Source of the DNA: Streptomyces virginiae
GTDB lineage: Bacteria > Actinomycetota > Actinomycetes > Streptomycetales > Streptomycetaceae
Reading direction: 5' to 3'
Length of the DNA: 64,000 nucleotides
Assembly (NCBI RefSeq): GCF_000720455.1
Contig: NZ_JOAK01000013.1
Location: 1 to 64,000 of the forward strand
Shown here: positions 1 through 8,809 of the stretch, in pieces
Layout: every line of letters starts with the position of its first letter
Position numbering within the stretch: position 1 is the stretch's first letter
Notes under the pieces: generated by a model
Seen by the model: the letters and a program-made list of their open reading frames with translations, nothing else
Told to the model about the DNA's origin: nothing
Databases searched by the model: none
Translations under genes and position numbers: made by a program

Positions 1-102
1 CCGCCGCCCCGCGCCCCCCGGACCGCCCCCGCCAGGTGGGTGTTCGCGAACCCCGTAGAGTACGGGCAGGCAGCCGTACGGAACGGGGGGCGGAGCCGCC
101 GG

Positions 103-924
103 ATGACCACGACGACACCGCGGACCACGATCCCGGGCGAGCCCGACCCCTGGTCCCCGCCGCCCCAGCCCGCACACGCCCCGCCCCGCCGCCACCCCGC
201 CCGCGTCGCGGCCGCCACGCTCTGCCTCGTCCTCGGCGGCGGCCTCGTCGGCGGAGCCGCCGTCACCACCTGGGCCGAACACCGCGCCGCGAACCGCCCC
301 CTGCCCGCCGACGCCGCCTACCGCAAGGCCGGCTCGCTGTGGCGCGACGCCCCCGTGGACAGCCTCCTCCCGCCCGTCCTCACCGGCCCCTCGGCCGGCC
401 CCGGCGGCGCCGACCGCACGTGGACCCGCATCGCCCTCGCCCCCGACGCCGACTGCCCGGCCGCCCTCGCGGCCGACTGGCAGGCGCTGCTCGCCCCCAC
501 CGGCTGTACCCGCGTGCTCCGCGCCACCTACACCGACGCCACCCGCAGCTCCCTGATCACCGTCGGCATGGTCTTCACCCCCGCCGACGAGCCGACGATG
601 AGCGCGCTCGACGGCCGGCTCACCGCCCCGCCCGCCTACGGGTTCGCCGACAACCAGCGGGCCGCCTGGGCCACCTTCGTACCCACCGAGGCCCCCGTCG
701 TCGTCTACACCGTCTCCGCCTTCGCCGACGGCCGCCCGCAGGACGCACCCCGCCCCGCCGCGGACCTCGTCAAGAAGGACGCCACGGGAGCCGCCGCCCA
801 GGCGGGCCTCGGCCACGAGGCGAAGGCGCTCGCCGACCGCCTCGGGGACGGCCTCGCGACCCTCGCCGCACCCCAGGCCACAAGCACCGCGCCCACCACC
901 CCCGCGCCGAAGGCCGCACGATGA
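103..924 (+). CDS. Membrane-anchored protein, unknown function
   Basis: A 273-residue protein not assigned to a named family. A Pro-rich cytoplasmic N-terminus (residues 1-30) precedes one hydrophobic segment (about 34-56), then an extracytoplasmic domain with Cys residues and a Thr/Pro/Ala-rich tail. I chose ATG 103, preceded by a purine-rich GGGGGGCGGAG, over the in-frame GTG at 40. Its stop overlaps the start of the downstream protease (ATGA), so the two are translationally coupled and probably act together at the membrane. Similar protease neighbours occur in actinobacterial type VII secretion loci, but no other such component is visible here. Confidence 0.75.
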   Translation: MTTTTPRTTIPGEPDPWSPPPQPAHAPPRRHPARVAAATLCLVLGGGLVGGAAVTTWAEHRAANRPLPADAAYRKAGSLWRDAPVDSLLPPVLTGPSAGPGGADRTWTRIALAPDADCPAALAADWQALLAPTGCTRVLRATYTDATRSSLITVGMVFTPADEPTMSALDGRLTAPPAYGFADNQRAAWATFVPTEAPVVVYTVSAFADGRPQDAPRPAADLVKKDATGAAAQAGLGHEAKALADRLGDGLATLAAPQATSTAPTTPAPKAAR

Positions 925-2165
925 CCCGCGCCCGCGCCCGCACCCGCACCGGCACCCCCGCCCGCACCCCCGCCCGCACCCCCCTGCGCGGCGCAGCCGT
1001 ACTCGCCGCCTCCGCCCTCCTCGCCACCGCCACCGCCGCCCCGGCCGCCGCCGACACCATCCGCGACCGCCAGTGGGGACTCCTGGCCCTGCGCGCCGAG
1101 GAGGCCTGGGGCACCACGCGGGGCGACGGCGTGACCGTCGCCGTCCTCGACACCGGCGTCGACGAGTCCCACCCCGACCTGTCCGGGCAGGTCCTCGCCG
1201 GCACCGACCTCATCGGCATGGGCGCCGGCCCCGGCGACCGCGCCTGGGCCCGCCACGGGACCGCCATGGCGAGCATCATCGCCGGGCACGGCCACGGCCC
1301 CAGCCGCGGTCAGGGCGTGCTCGGCATCGCCCCGCAGGCACGGATCCTGCCGGTACGGGTGATCCTCGAAGAGGGCGACCCGGGCCGGGCCAAGGCCCGC
1401 GAGAGCAAGGGCGGCGCCCTGGCCGAAGGCATCCGCTGGGCGACGGACCACGGCGCCGACGTGATCAACCTGTCCCTCGGCGACGACAGCGACTCCGCCC
1501 ACCACGAGGCGGGCGAGGACGAGGCCGTCCAGTACGCCCTCGCCAAGGGCGTGGTCGTCGTCGCCTCCGCGGGCAACGGCGGCGAGTCCGGCGACCGCGT
1601 CTCCTACCCGGCGGCCTACCCGGGGGTCATCGCCGTGACCGCGGTCGACCGCCGCGGCCGGAAGGCGAAGTTCTCCACGCGCAACTGGTACGCGACCGTG
1701 AGCGCCCCCGGCGTCGACGTCGTCATCGCCGACCCCGACCGCTCGTACTACGAGGGCTGGGGCACCAGCGCCGCCGCGGCCTTCGTCTCCGGCGCGGCCG
1801 CCCTCGTCAAGGCCGCGCACCCCGACCTCTCCCCGGCCCAGGTCAAGAAGCTGCTGGAGGACACCGCCTCCGACTCCCCGGCCGGCGGCCGCGACGACGC
1901 CCGCGGGCACGGAACGGTGGATCCCGCCGCCGCACTCCAGGTCGCCGAGGCGATGCAGGCGGAGGCCGCGGTGCCCGCGCCGGCCGCGGCCGCGAGCCGG
2001 TACTTCGGCCCGGGCCCCGAGCCGGTCCGCCCGCCCGAGCGGGGCGCCCGGCTCGGCGCCCCGGCGGCGGCGGTCGCCGGAGCGGTGCTGCTCGTGCTGG
2101 CCGCCGTACTGGCCCGGCGCCCGCGCCGGGGTCCCCGGGGCCACGACGCGCACCCGGCACAGTAG
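921..2165 (+). CDS. Mycosin-like subtilisin (S8) serine protease, membrane anchored
   Basis: A 414-residue secreted subtilase. An Arg/Thr-rich N-region and hydrophobic core form a signal peptide (about 1-44, ending Ala-Ala-Ala-Asp). The catalytic triad is visible: Asp77 in VAVLDTGVD, His112 in RHGTAMAS, Ser283 in GTSAAAAF; Asn219 in SAGNGG is the oxyanion residue. A hydrophobic segment (about 379-398) followed by a basic tail anchors it by the C-terminus, the architecture of mycosins (MycP) of type VII secretion. The motif after Ser283 is SAAAAF rather than the usual SMAAP. ATG 921 overlaps the upstream stop by 4 nt. The subtilase call is firm; the type VII link is inference because no EccB/C/D/E gene is in view. 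Confidence 0.88.
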   Translation: MTRARARTRTGTPARTPARTPLRGAAVLAASALLATATAAPAAADTIRDRQWGLLALRAEEAWGTTRGDGVTVAVLDTGVDESHPDLSGQVLAGTDLIGMGAGPGDRAWARHGTAMASIIAGHGHGPSRGQGVLGIAPQARILPVRVILEEGDPGRAKARESKGGALAEGIRWATDHGADVINLSLGDDSDSAHHEAGEDEAVQYALAKGVVVVASAGNGGESGDRVSYPAAYPGVIAVTAVDRRGRKAKFSTRNWYATVSAPGVDVVIADPDRSYYEGWGTSAAAAFVSGAAALVKAAHPDLSPAQVKKLLEDTASDSPAGGRDDARGHGTVDPAAALQVAEAMQAEAAVPAPAAAASRYFGPGPEPVRPPERGARLGAPAAAVAGAVLLVLAAVLARRPRRGPRGHDAHPAQ

Positions 2166-2177
2166 GGTCGGGTAACT

Positions 2178-2927
2178 GTGGCGAACATGGCGAACAAGAA
2201 CATTCCCGACCCCGGCTTCTCCGACGACGACGGCTCCGCCGACCCCGAGCTGACCGCGGCCCTCGCCGCGTGGGCCGGGGACCGCACCCAGGAGCCGCGG
2301 GTGCTGGCGGCGCTCAAGGGCGCCCGGCTGCTGGTCCCGGTGGTCGCGGTGCTCGGCGAGGTGGAGACCGACCCCGAGACCGGCCTCAAGCGGGAGAAGA
2401 CCAGCGACATGGCCGTCCCGACCCTGCGGGCGGGCGACCGCCGGGCCCTGCCCGCCTTCACCTCGATCGCCTCGCTCGCGCTCTGGGACCCTGCCGCCCG
2501 GCCGGTGGCCGTGCCGCTGCACCAGGCCCTGGCGGCCGCTGCGCACGAGAAGGCCGACACGGTGGTGCTGGACCTGGCCGGCCCGGTCGCCTACCAGCTG
2601 ACCGGCCCCGCGCTGCTCGCGCTCGCCGAGGGCCGCACGGACACCGACCCGCTGGCCGACCCCGCCGTACGGGAGGCCGTACGGGTGGCTGTGTCCGCCG
2701 AGCCCGCCGTGCTCCGCGCCCACCTCGGCCCGGGCGGCGCGGACGCCGACGGGATTCTGGCGATCGTGCTCGCCGCCGACGCCCAGGCCCCCGCCGCGGC
2801 CCGCCGCGTCGCCGAGGCCCTGGCGGCGGACACCACCCTGCGGGCCCGCCTGGTGCGCGGCCTGAACCTGGCGCTGCTGCCGTCGGACGCCCCGGCCCCG
2901 CCCGGCGAGCCGCTCTTCACCCGCTGA
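2178..2927 (+). CDS. SseB-family protein
   Basis: A 249-residue soluble protein resembling the SseB N-terminal domain family common in Streptomyces next to infC. The ARLLVPVVAVLGEV segment near residues 48-61 and the later AFTSIASLALWDP stretch are typical. There is no signal peptide or membrane segment. The biochemical role is unknown; it is not a virulence effector in this setting. GTG 2178 lies nine bases after a TAGGGT hexamer and ATG 2187 is an alternative start. It ends at a very strong bidirectional terminator. Confidence 0.75.
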   Translation: MANMANKNIPDPGFSDDDGSADPELTAALAAWAGDRTQEPRVLAALKGARLLVPVVAVLGEVETDPETGLKREKTSDMAVPTLRAGDRRALPAFTSIASLALWDPAARPVAVPLHQALAAAAHEKADTVVLDLAGPVAYQLTGPALLALAEGRTDTDPLADPAVREAVRVAVSAEPAVLRAHLGPGGADADGILAIVLAADAQAPAAARRVAEALAADTTLRARLVRGLNLALLPSDAPAPPGEPLFTR

Positions 2928-2979
2928 ACGACGAAGGAGGGGCGGGCCGTGACAGCACGGCCCGCCCCTCCTTCGTCGT
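2928..2979. terminator. Bidirectional intrinsic terminator, 24-bp perfect stem
   Basis: Perfect inverted repeat with arms 2928-2951 and 2956-2979 and a 4-nt loop (ACAG). It begins one base after the sseB-like stop and separates it from the convergent DUF1844 gene, so it can serve both. There is no U-tract, as is usual in Streptomyces. Confidence 0.9.
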
Positions 2980-2995
2980 GTTCCGCTTGCGGGGA

Positions 2996-3379
2996 TCAGC
3001 CGAAGACGGGGCCGGTGAACTTCTCGCCCGGGCCCTGGCCCGGCTCGTCCGGGACGATCGAGGCCTCGCGGAAGGCCAGCTGGAGCGACTTCAGGCCGTC
3101 GCGCAGGGGGGCGGCGTGGAAGGAGCTGATCTCGGTGGCGCTCGCGGTCACCAGGCCGGCGAGGGCCGTGATCAGCTTGCGGGCCTCGTCGAGGTCCTTG
3201 TGCTCGGAGTCCGGCTTGTCCAGGCCCAGGTTGACCGCCGCGGCGCTCAGCAGGTGCACGGCCACCGTGGTGATCACCTCGACGGCGGGCACGTCCGCGA
3301 TGTCGCGGGTCATGGCGTCGTAGTCGGGGGTGCCGTCGGCAGCGGTTTCGGTGGAGGTGGAGGGTGTCGCGTCAGTCAT
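2996..3379 (-). CDS. DUF1844 domain protein
   Basis: A 127-residue protein of the DUF1844 family, conserved beside infC in Streptomyces. The N-terminus is Thr/Ser/Asp-rich and disordered; the core (about 22-105) is predicted helical with the segment AVEVITTVAVHLLSAAAV, and the C-terminus is Gly/Pro-rich. Function unknown. I chose the ATG at 3379 (MTDATPS) over a start 9 nt upstream. A TATCGT hexamer ends 7 nt before this ATG, which would suit a leaderless transcript. It is divergent from infC. Confidence 0.85.
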   Translation of the reverse strand: MTDATPSTSTETAADGTPDYDAMTRDIADVPAVEVITTVAVHLLSAAAVNLGLDKPDSEHKDLDEARKLITALAGLVTASATEISSFHAAPLRDGLKSLQLAFREASIVPDEPGQGPGEKFTGPVFG

Positions 3380-3417
3380 GCGGACCACGATATGCCGTGC
3401 GGCGGGCTTGCAACGCG

Positions 3418-3430
3418 GGTGCTAGTATGT
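3418..3430 (+). promoter_or_regulatory. Candidate infC operon promoter (extended -10)
   Basis: TG-C-TAGTAT at 3420-3428 is a good extended -10 element with no strong -35 at 17 bp. It lies 300 nt upstream of infC and divergently from the DUF1844 start. A transcript from here would carry the long structured infC leader. Confidence 0.45.
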
Positions 3431-3434
3431 ACAT

Positions 3435-3729
3435 CGACCGGCCGGATGCTTTGGTGTCCGGCCCACAAGTGGAGGCTCCGTTCTCCCACCTGACCGCCTT
3501 CCGGGGCGGCGGGTCACCGGTCAGGCGGCATCCATCGTTCCGTACGGACGATGGAAAGCCGCCCGAGTCTGCGCCCCGCGTCTTCGCATGCGGCGGTGCT
3601 CCGGTTGTTTTGGAGCCCCTGCCTGTGCCCGGCGGGGCTTTTTTCATTCTCCCGCCGTGGTCGGTCTGACGGAAATACACGTCAGCGGCTGTCTGCCAGG
3701 CAGTCGTGTGGTGCTACCGAGGAGGATCC
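3435..3729 (+). promoter_or_regulatory. Structured infC leader with attenuator terminator
   Basis: About 295 nt of untranslated leader. Visible structure includes a CCTGACC/GGTCAGG pairing around 3489-3524, a compact hairpin with arms CCATCGT (3532-3538) and ACGATGG (3548-3554), and an intrinsic-type terminator at 3614-3644 (AGCCCC...GGGGCT followed by six T). A T-rich terminator upstream of the coding region is unusual for Streptomyces and suggests transcription attenuation. Leaders controlling infC-rpmI-rplT by L20 or IF3 are known in other phyla; this one does not obviously match the Firmicutes L20 leader. Confidence 0.6.
3614..3644 (+). terminator. T-tailed terminator inside the infC leader
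   Basis: Stem AGCCCC(T)GC pairs with GCGGGGCT, and the right arm runs into TTTTTT at 3639-3644. It is 86 nt upstream of the infC start, so it can act only as an attenuator or as an end point for a short leader RNA. Confidence 0.65.
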
Positions 3730-4419
3730 ATCAGCACCGAGCCCCGCATCAACGACCGGATTCGCGTTCCCGAGGTACGACTCGTCGGTCCCAGCGGCGA
3801 GCAGGTCGGCATCGTGCCGCTTGCCAAGGCGCTTGAGCTCGCGCAGGAGTACGACCTCGACCTGGTCGAGGTCGCGGCGTCCGCACGCCCGCCGGTCTGC
3901 AAGCTCATGGACTACGGCAAGTTCAAGTACGAGTCGGCCATGAAGGCCCGTGAGGCGCGCAAGAACCAGGCGCACACGGTCATCAAGGAAATGAAGCTCC
4001 GGCCGAAGATCGACCCGCACGACTATGACACCAAGAAGGGTCACGTCGTTCGGTTCCTCAAGCAGGGCGACAAGGTCAAGATCACGATCATGTTCCGTGG
4101 TCGCGAGCAGTCCCGGCCGGAACTCGGCTACCGACTGCTGCAGCGTCTCGCTTCGGACGTCGAGGAGCTCGGCTTCATCGAGTCGAACCCGAAGCAGGAC
4201 GGCCGAAACATGATCATGGTCCTCGGTCCGCACAAGAAGAAGACCGAGGCGATGGCCGAAGCCCGCGAGGCGCAGGCCGCCCGCAAGGCCGAGCGCCAGG
4301 GCGCCGCCGCTGCCGACGAGGCGACTCCTTCCGAGGAGACCGCCCCGGTCGAGGCGACGGACGCCACGGATGCCGAGGTCACCGAGGCCGACGCCGGTGA
4401 GGCGAACGCCGAGGCCTGA
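3730..4419 (+). CDS. infC: Translation initiation factor IF-3
   Basis: A 229-residue IF-3 that binds the 30S subunit and polices start-codon selection. The N-domain ([14 protein letters not shown]) and C-domain ([20 protein letters not shown]) are canonical; an Ala/Glu-rich tail of about 50 residues is a Streptomyces-type extension. The open frame reaches back to GTG 3706, but conserved homology begins at STEPRIND, directly after ATC at 3730, which follows GAGGAGG by only 4 nt. I therefore call an AUC start, matching the AUU start used elsewhere for IF-3 autoregulation. It is first in infC-rpmI-rplT. Confidence 0.95.
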   Translation: MSTEPRINDRIRVPEVRLVGPSGEQVGIVPLAKALELAQEYDLDLVEVAASARPPVCKLMDYGKFKYESAMKAREARKNQAHTVIKEMKLRPKIDPHDYDTKKGHVVRFLKQGDKVKITIMFRGREQSRPELGYRLLQRLASDVEELGFIESNPKQDGRNMIMVLGPHKKKTEAMAEAREAQAARKAERQGAAAADEATPSEETAPVEATDATDAEVTEADAGEANAEA

Positions 4420-4457
4420 TTCCGAGGCACCTGTCTCGAATCACCTACACAACATGA

Positions 4458-4498
4458 CGCTCCCACAAGCCGGTCCGGTCCGGACCGGCGAGGGAGCG
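4458..4498 (+). promoter_or_regulatory. Stem-loop upstream of rpmI
   Basis: Outer stem CGCTCCC (4458-4464) with GGGAGCG (4492-4498) and inner stem GCCGGTCC (4469-4476) with GGACCGGC (4482-4489). It lies just before the rpmI ribosome binding site (GAGGAG) and shares its outer-stem sequence with the hairpin between rpmI and rplT. A likely control element or operon-internal structure. Confidence 0.55.
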
Positions 4499-4523
4499 CC
4501 ACCGACGAGGAGATAACGGCGCC

Positions 4524-4718
4524 ATGCCGAAGAACAAGACGCACAGCGGTACCAAGAAGCGCTTCAAGGTCACCGGCTCCGGCAAGGTGCTCCGCGAGCG
4601 CGCCGGCAAGCGCCACCTGCTCGAGCACAAGTCGTCCCGTGTCACCCGCCGCCTCACCGGCAACGCGGAGATGGCTCCCGGCGACGCCGCGAAGATCAAG
4701 AAGCTTCTCGGCATCTGA
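4524..4718 (+). CDS. rpmI: Large-subunit ribosomal protein bL35
   Basis: A 64-residue, very basic protein beginning MPKNKTHSG and containing the conserved [10 protein letters not shown] and RHLLEHKSS segments; full family length. It is assembled into the 50S subunit. It lies second in the infC operon, with a clear GAGGAG site 6-11 nt before ATG. Confidence 0.99.
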   Translation: MPKNKTHSGTKKRFKVTGSGKVLRERAGKRHLLEHKSSRVTRRLTGNAEMAPGDAAKIKKLLGI

Positions 4719-4724
4719 CATCCA

Positions 4725-4746
4725 CCGCTCCCCCTGCAGGGAGCGG
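4725..4746 (+). promoter_or_regulatory. Hairpin between rpmI and rplT
   Basis: Stem CCGCTCCC (4725-4732) pairs with GGGAGCGG (4739-4746) around a 6-nt loop. It lies 79 nt before rplT and is nearly identical in stem to the structure ahead of rpmI. Possible L20 binding or processing site; with no T-tract and rplT essential, a full terminator is unlikely. Confidence 0.5.
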
Positions 4747-4825
4747 ATGCATGTCGAGACCGGGACCCCATCGAATTTCCGGGTCGTGTGAAGACACCCA
4801 CGGCCCCGCTACAAGGAGTTAAAAA

Positions 4826-5212
4826 GTGGCACGCGTCAAGCGGGCAGTAAACGCCCACAAGAAGCGCCGGGCGATCCTCGAGGCGGCCTCCGGCTACCGC
4901 GGTCAGCGTTCGCGCCTGTACCGCAAGGCCAAGGAGCAGGTCACCCACTCGCTGGTCTACAACTTCAACGACCGCAAGAAGCGCAAGGGCGACTTCCGTC
5001 AGCTGTGGATCCAGCGCATCAACGCCGCTGCCCGCCAGAACGGCATGACGTACAACCGCCTCATCCAGGGTCTGAAGGCCGCCAACATCGAGGTGGACCG
5101 CAAGATCCTCGCGGAGCTGGCCGTCAACGACGCCAACGCGTTCGCCGCGCTCGTCGAGGTCGCGCAGAAGGCGCTCCCGGCCGACGTCAACGCCCCCAAG
5201 GCCGCCGCGTAA
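4826..5212 (+). CDS. rplT: Large-subunit ribosomal protein bL20
   Basis: A 128-residue basic protein of normal family length with the [16 protein letters not shown]-terminus and the [14 protein letters not shown] core. It nucleates 50S assembly and is the autoregulator of this operon in several bacteria. GTG start with AAGGAG 8 nt upstream. Last gene of infC-rpmI-rplT before the terminator at 5244-5278. Confidence 0.99.
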   Translation: MARVKRAVNAHKKRRAILEAASGYRGQRSRLYRKAKEQVTHSLVYNFNDRKKRKGDFRQLWIQRINAAARQNGMTYNRLIQGLKAANIEVDRKILAELAVNDANAFAALVEVAQKALPADVNAPKAAA

Positions 5213-5243
5213 GGCCTGGCCGGCCGCACGAGCGGTCGGCACC

Positions 5244-5278
5244 CTCGGACCCGCAGGCGATGCGCCTGCGGGTCCGAG
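5244..5278 (+). terminator. Terminator of the infC-rpmI-rplT operon
   Basis: Perfect 16-bp inverted repeat, arms 5244-5259 and 5263-5278 with a 3-nt loop, 31 nt after the rplT stop. No T-tract. Confidence 0.85.
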
Positions 5279-5338
5279 TGCTTTCCCCGCACCGTCGCGC
5301 CCCGGGCGCCCGCACCCCGAGAGAGAACCGCAGAGACC

Positions 5339-6208
5339 ATGGCTGACCTGGGTCACCCCGCCGAGCTGATCTCCCCCCGATCCCCGCGGGTGGCCGCCGC
5401 CAGGCGACTGGCGCGGCGCAACTTCCGCACCAAGGAGCGCCGGTTCATCGCCGAGGGCCCCCAGGCGGTCCGTGAGGCCGTCGAGCACCGCGGCCCCACG
5501 GGAGAGCCGACCCTGATCGAGCTGTTCGCCACCGTCGAGGCCGCCGAGCGCTACTCGGAGATCATCGGCGCGGCCCTGGACGCGGGCGCGCGCGTCCACT
5601 ACGCCTCCGACGAGGTGCTCGCCGAGGTCTCCCAGACGGTCACCCCGCAGGGCCTCGTCGGGGTCTGCCACTTCCTCGACTCGCCGTTCGAGGAGGTCCT
5701 CAAGGCCGGGCCGAAGCTCGTCGCGGTCCTCGCGCACGTCCGCGACCCCGGCAACGCCGGCACGGTGCTGCGCTGCGCGGACGCCGCCGGCGCCGACGCT
5801 GTCGTGCTCACCGACGCCTCCGTGGACCTCTACAACCCCAAGTCCGTACGCGCCTCCGTGGGCTCCCTCTTCCACCTCCCGGTCGCCGTCGGCGTTCCGG
5901 TGGAGCAGGCCGTCCAGGGGCTGCGCGCGGCCGGCGTACGGATCCTCGCGGCCGACGGGGCGGGCGAGGACGACCTCGACGCCGAACTCGACGCGGGCAC
6001 CATGGGCGGGCCCTCCGCCTGGGTGTTCGGCAACGAGGCCTGGGGCCTGCCGGAGGAGACCCGGGCCCTCGCGGACGCCGTGGTGCGGGTCCCGATCCAC
6101 GGGAAGGCGGAGAGCCTGAACCTGGCGACGGCCGCCGCCGTGTGTCTCTACGCGTCCGCGCGAGCACAGCGGGCGCCCGGAGGGTGCCGCTCCGTGACCC
6201 CCAGCTAG
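5339..6208 (+). CDS. TrmH/SpoU-family RNA 2'-O-methyltransferase
   Basis: A 289-residue SPOUT methyltransferase that uses S-adenosylmethionine to methylate ribose, probably on rRNA. An N-terminal substrate-binding domain (about 1-110; FIAEGPQAVREAVE) precedes the knotted SpoU domain with motif 1 RDPGNAGTVLRCADA, motif 2 VFGNEAWGL and motif 3 ESLNLATAAAV, all intact. This type of gene is conserved directly after rplT in Streptomyces. The exact target nucleotide cannot be read from the sequence. Confidence 0.92.
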   Translation: MADLGHPAELISPRSPRVAAARRLARRNFRTKERRFIAEGPQAVREAVEHRGPTGEPTLIELFATVEAAERYSEIIGAALDAGARVHYASDEVLAEVSQTVTPQGLVGVCHFLDSPFEEVLKAGPKLVAVLAHVRDPGNAGTVLRCADAAGADAVVLTDASVDLYNPKSVRASVGSLFHLPVAVGVPVEQAVQGLRAAGVRILAADGAGEDDLDAELDAGTMGGPSAWVFGNEAWGLPEETRALADAVVRVPIHGKAESLNLATAAAVCLYASARAQRAPGGCRSVTPS

Positions 6209-6264
6209 TAGTGTGGCGGCCCGGGGGGCCCACGGCGCTACTCGGAGATGTGGGGTACGGGGAC

Positions 6265-7530
6265 ATGACGGACATGACCGTCGGTACGAACAGCGCACCT
6301 GGGGTCGCGGCCGCGGCCGAGGAGCGGTTCCGGGACGCCCCCGAACCCCCGGCCGCAGCCGCCGACGGGCTGTGCGGCGTACCGCCGCAGGCCGTGGACT
6401 CGGCCCGCGCGCGCGGCGCCGGACCCGCCGCCCGCCCGGTCCGCGCGGACCGGGCGGCCGCAGGGGCACCGGGCGCGGGCTTCGGCCCCGGCTTCGCCGT
6501 GGACCCCGACTACCTGCCCGACGGACTCGTCGTCGCCGACGACACCGGTCGGGTGGTCTGCTTCAACGCGGCCGCCGCGCGGATCACCGCCCTCGCGCCG
6601 GAGCAGGCGCTCGGCGCCCCCATCGACCGGGCCCTCCCGCTGGAGGACCTCGAAGGCCGCCGCTGGTGGGCGCTGACCGACCCGTACGGGGGCCTCGCCA
6701 CCCGCCGCGGCCAGCCCGAGCGGAACCTGCTGCTCCCGGGCGGCCGCGAGGTGCTCGTCTCCGCGAGCTACATCCGCACCCACCCCACCGGCCCGGTGCG
6801 CCGCCTCGTCGTCACCCTGCGCGGCACCGAGGCCCGCCGCCGCACCGAACGCAGCCACGCCGAGCTGATCGCCACGGTCGCCCACGAGCTGCGCTCGCCG
6901 CTGACCTCCGTCAAGGGCTTCACCGCGACCCTCCTGGCCAAGTGGGAGCGGTTCACCGACGACCAGAAGCGGCTGATGCTGGAGACCGTCGACGCCGACG
7001 CCAACCGCGTCACCCGCCTGATCACCGAGCTCCTCGACATCTCGCGCATCGACTCCGGCCGCCTGGAAGTCCGCCGCCAGCCGGTCGACATCGCCACCGC
7101 GGTGGGCCGGCACGTCCAGGCGCTCACCGCGAACGGCCAGGCCCCCGAGCGGTTCCTCGTCAGCATCAGCCGCCCGCTCCCCGACCTGTGGGCCGATCCC
7201 GACAAGATCGACCAGATCCTCGGCAACCTCCTGGAAAATGCGGTGCGCCACGGCGACGGAACGGTCACCATCGGGGTATCGCCGCATGAGAAGGGAACCG
7301 CCGTCACCGTGTCCGACGAAGGCCCCGGGATCCCCGAGGAGTCGATGGCCCGCGTCTTCACCCGCTTCTGGCGGGGGAGCAAGCGCGGCGGCACCGGGCT
7401 GGGCCTGTACATCGTCAAGGGCATCGTGGAGGCGCACGGCGGCACCATCACGGTCGGCCGCGGCCCCGGCGGCGGCGCCGAGTTCCGATTTATCCTGCCC
7501 GTGAGCGCCCCGGCCTACCTCACGCAGTAG
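6265..7530 (+). CDS. Orphan PAS-containing sensor histidine kinase
   Basis: A 421-residue kinase (from ATG 6265) without membrane segments. A PAS-like sensor module occupies about 85-190 (YLPDGLVVADDTGRVVCFNAA), followed by a HisKA domain with phospho-acceptor His207 (VAHELRSPLTS) and an HATPase domain with N box (LLENAVRHGDG), G1 (DEGPGIPEE), F box (FTRFWRG) and G2 (GGTGLGLYIVKG). No response regulator is adjacent. The start is uncertain: ATG 6274 is 9 nt downstream and the frame opens at 6142 inside the preceding gene. Its place just before pheST is syntenic in Streptomyces but its signal is unknown. Confidence 0.9.
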   Translation: MTDMTVGTNSAPGVAAAAEERFRDAPEPPAAAADGLCGVPPQAVDSARARGAGPAARPVRADRAAAGAPGAGFGPGFAVDPDYLPDGLVVADDTGRVVCFNAAAARITALAPEQALGAPIDRALPLEDLEGRRWWALTDPYGGLATRRGQPERNLLLPGGREVLVSASYIRTHPTGPVRRLVVTLRGTEARRRTERSHAELIATVAHELRSPLTSVKGFTATLLAKWERFTDDQKRLMLETVDADANRVTRLITELLDISRIDSGRLEVRRQPVDIATAVGRHVQALTANGQAPERFLVSISRPLPDLWADPDKIDQILGNLLENAVRHGDGTVTIGVSPHEKGTAVTVSDEGPGIPEESMARVFTRFWRGSKRGGTGLGLYIVKGIVEAHGGTITVGRGPGGGAEFRFILPVSAPAYLTQ

Positions 7531-7588
7531 TCCTGCGGAGCGTCTCACCGGGCGGCCCACGGGCTCCTTCACCCCCGGCGACCTTTAG

Positions 7589-8808
<1,220 letters not shown>

Positions 8809-8809
<1 letters not shown>

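Noticed and set aside
705..2723. A 672-codon minus-strand open frame across the protease and SseB-like genes
   Set aside because: Antisense shadow: Gly/Arg/Val-rich low-complexity translation with no domain, while the plus strand has clear subtilisin motifs. The same applies to the long open frames opposite pheST, the MFS gene and the BluB-CobT gene.
3427..3669. Upstream ORF in the infC leader starting at ATG 3427
   Set aside because: The ATG overlaps the proposed -10 element and the translation has no coding bias; the region is better explained as structured leader.
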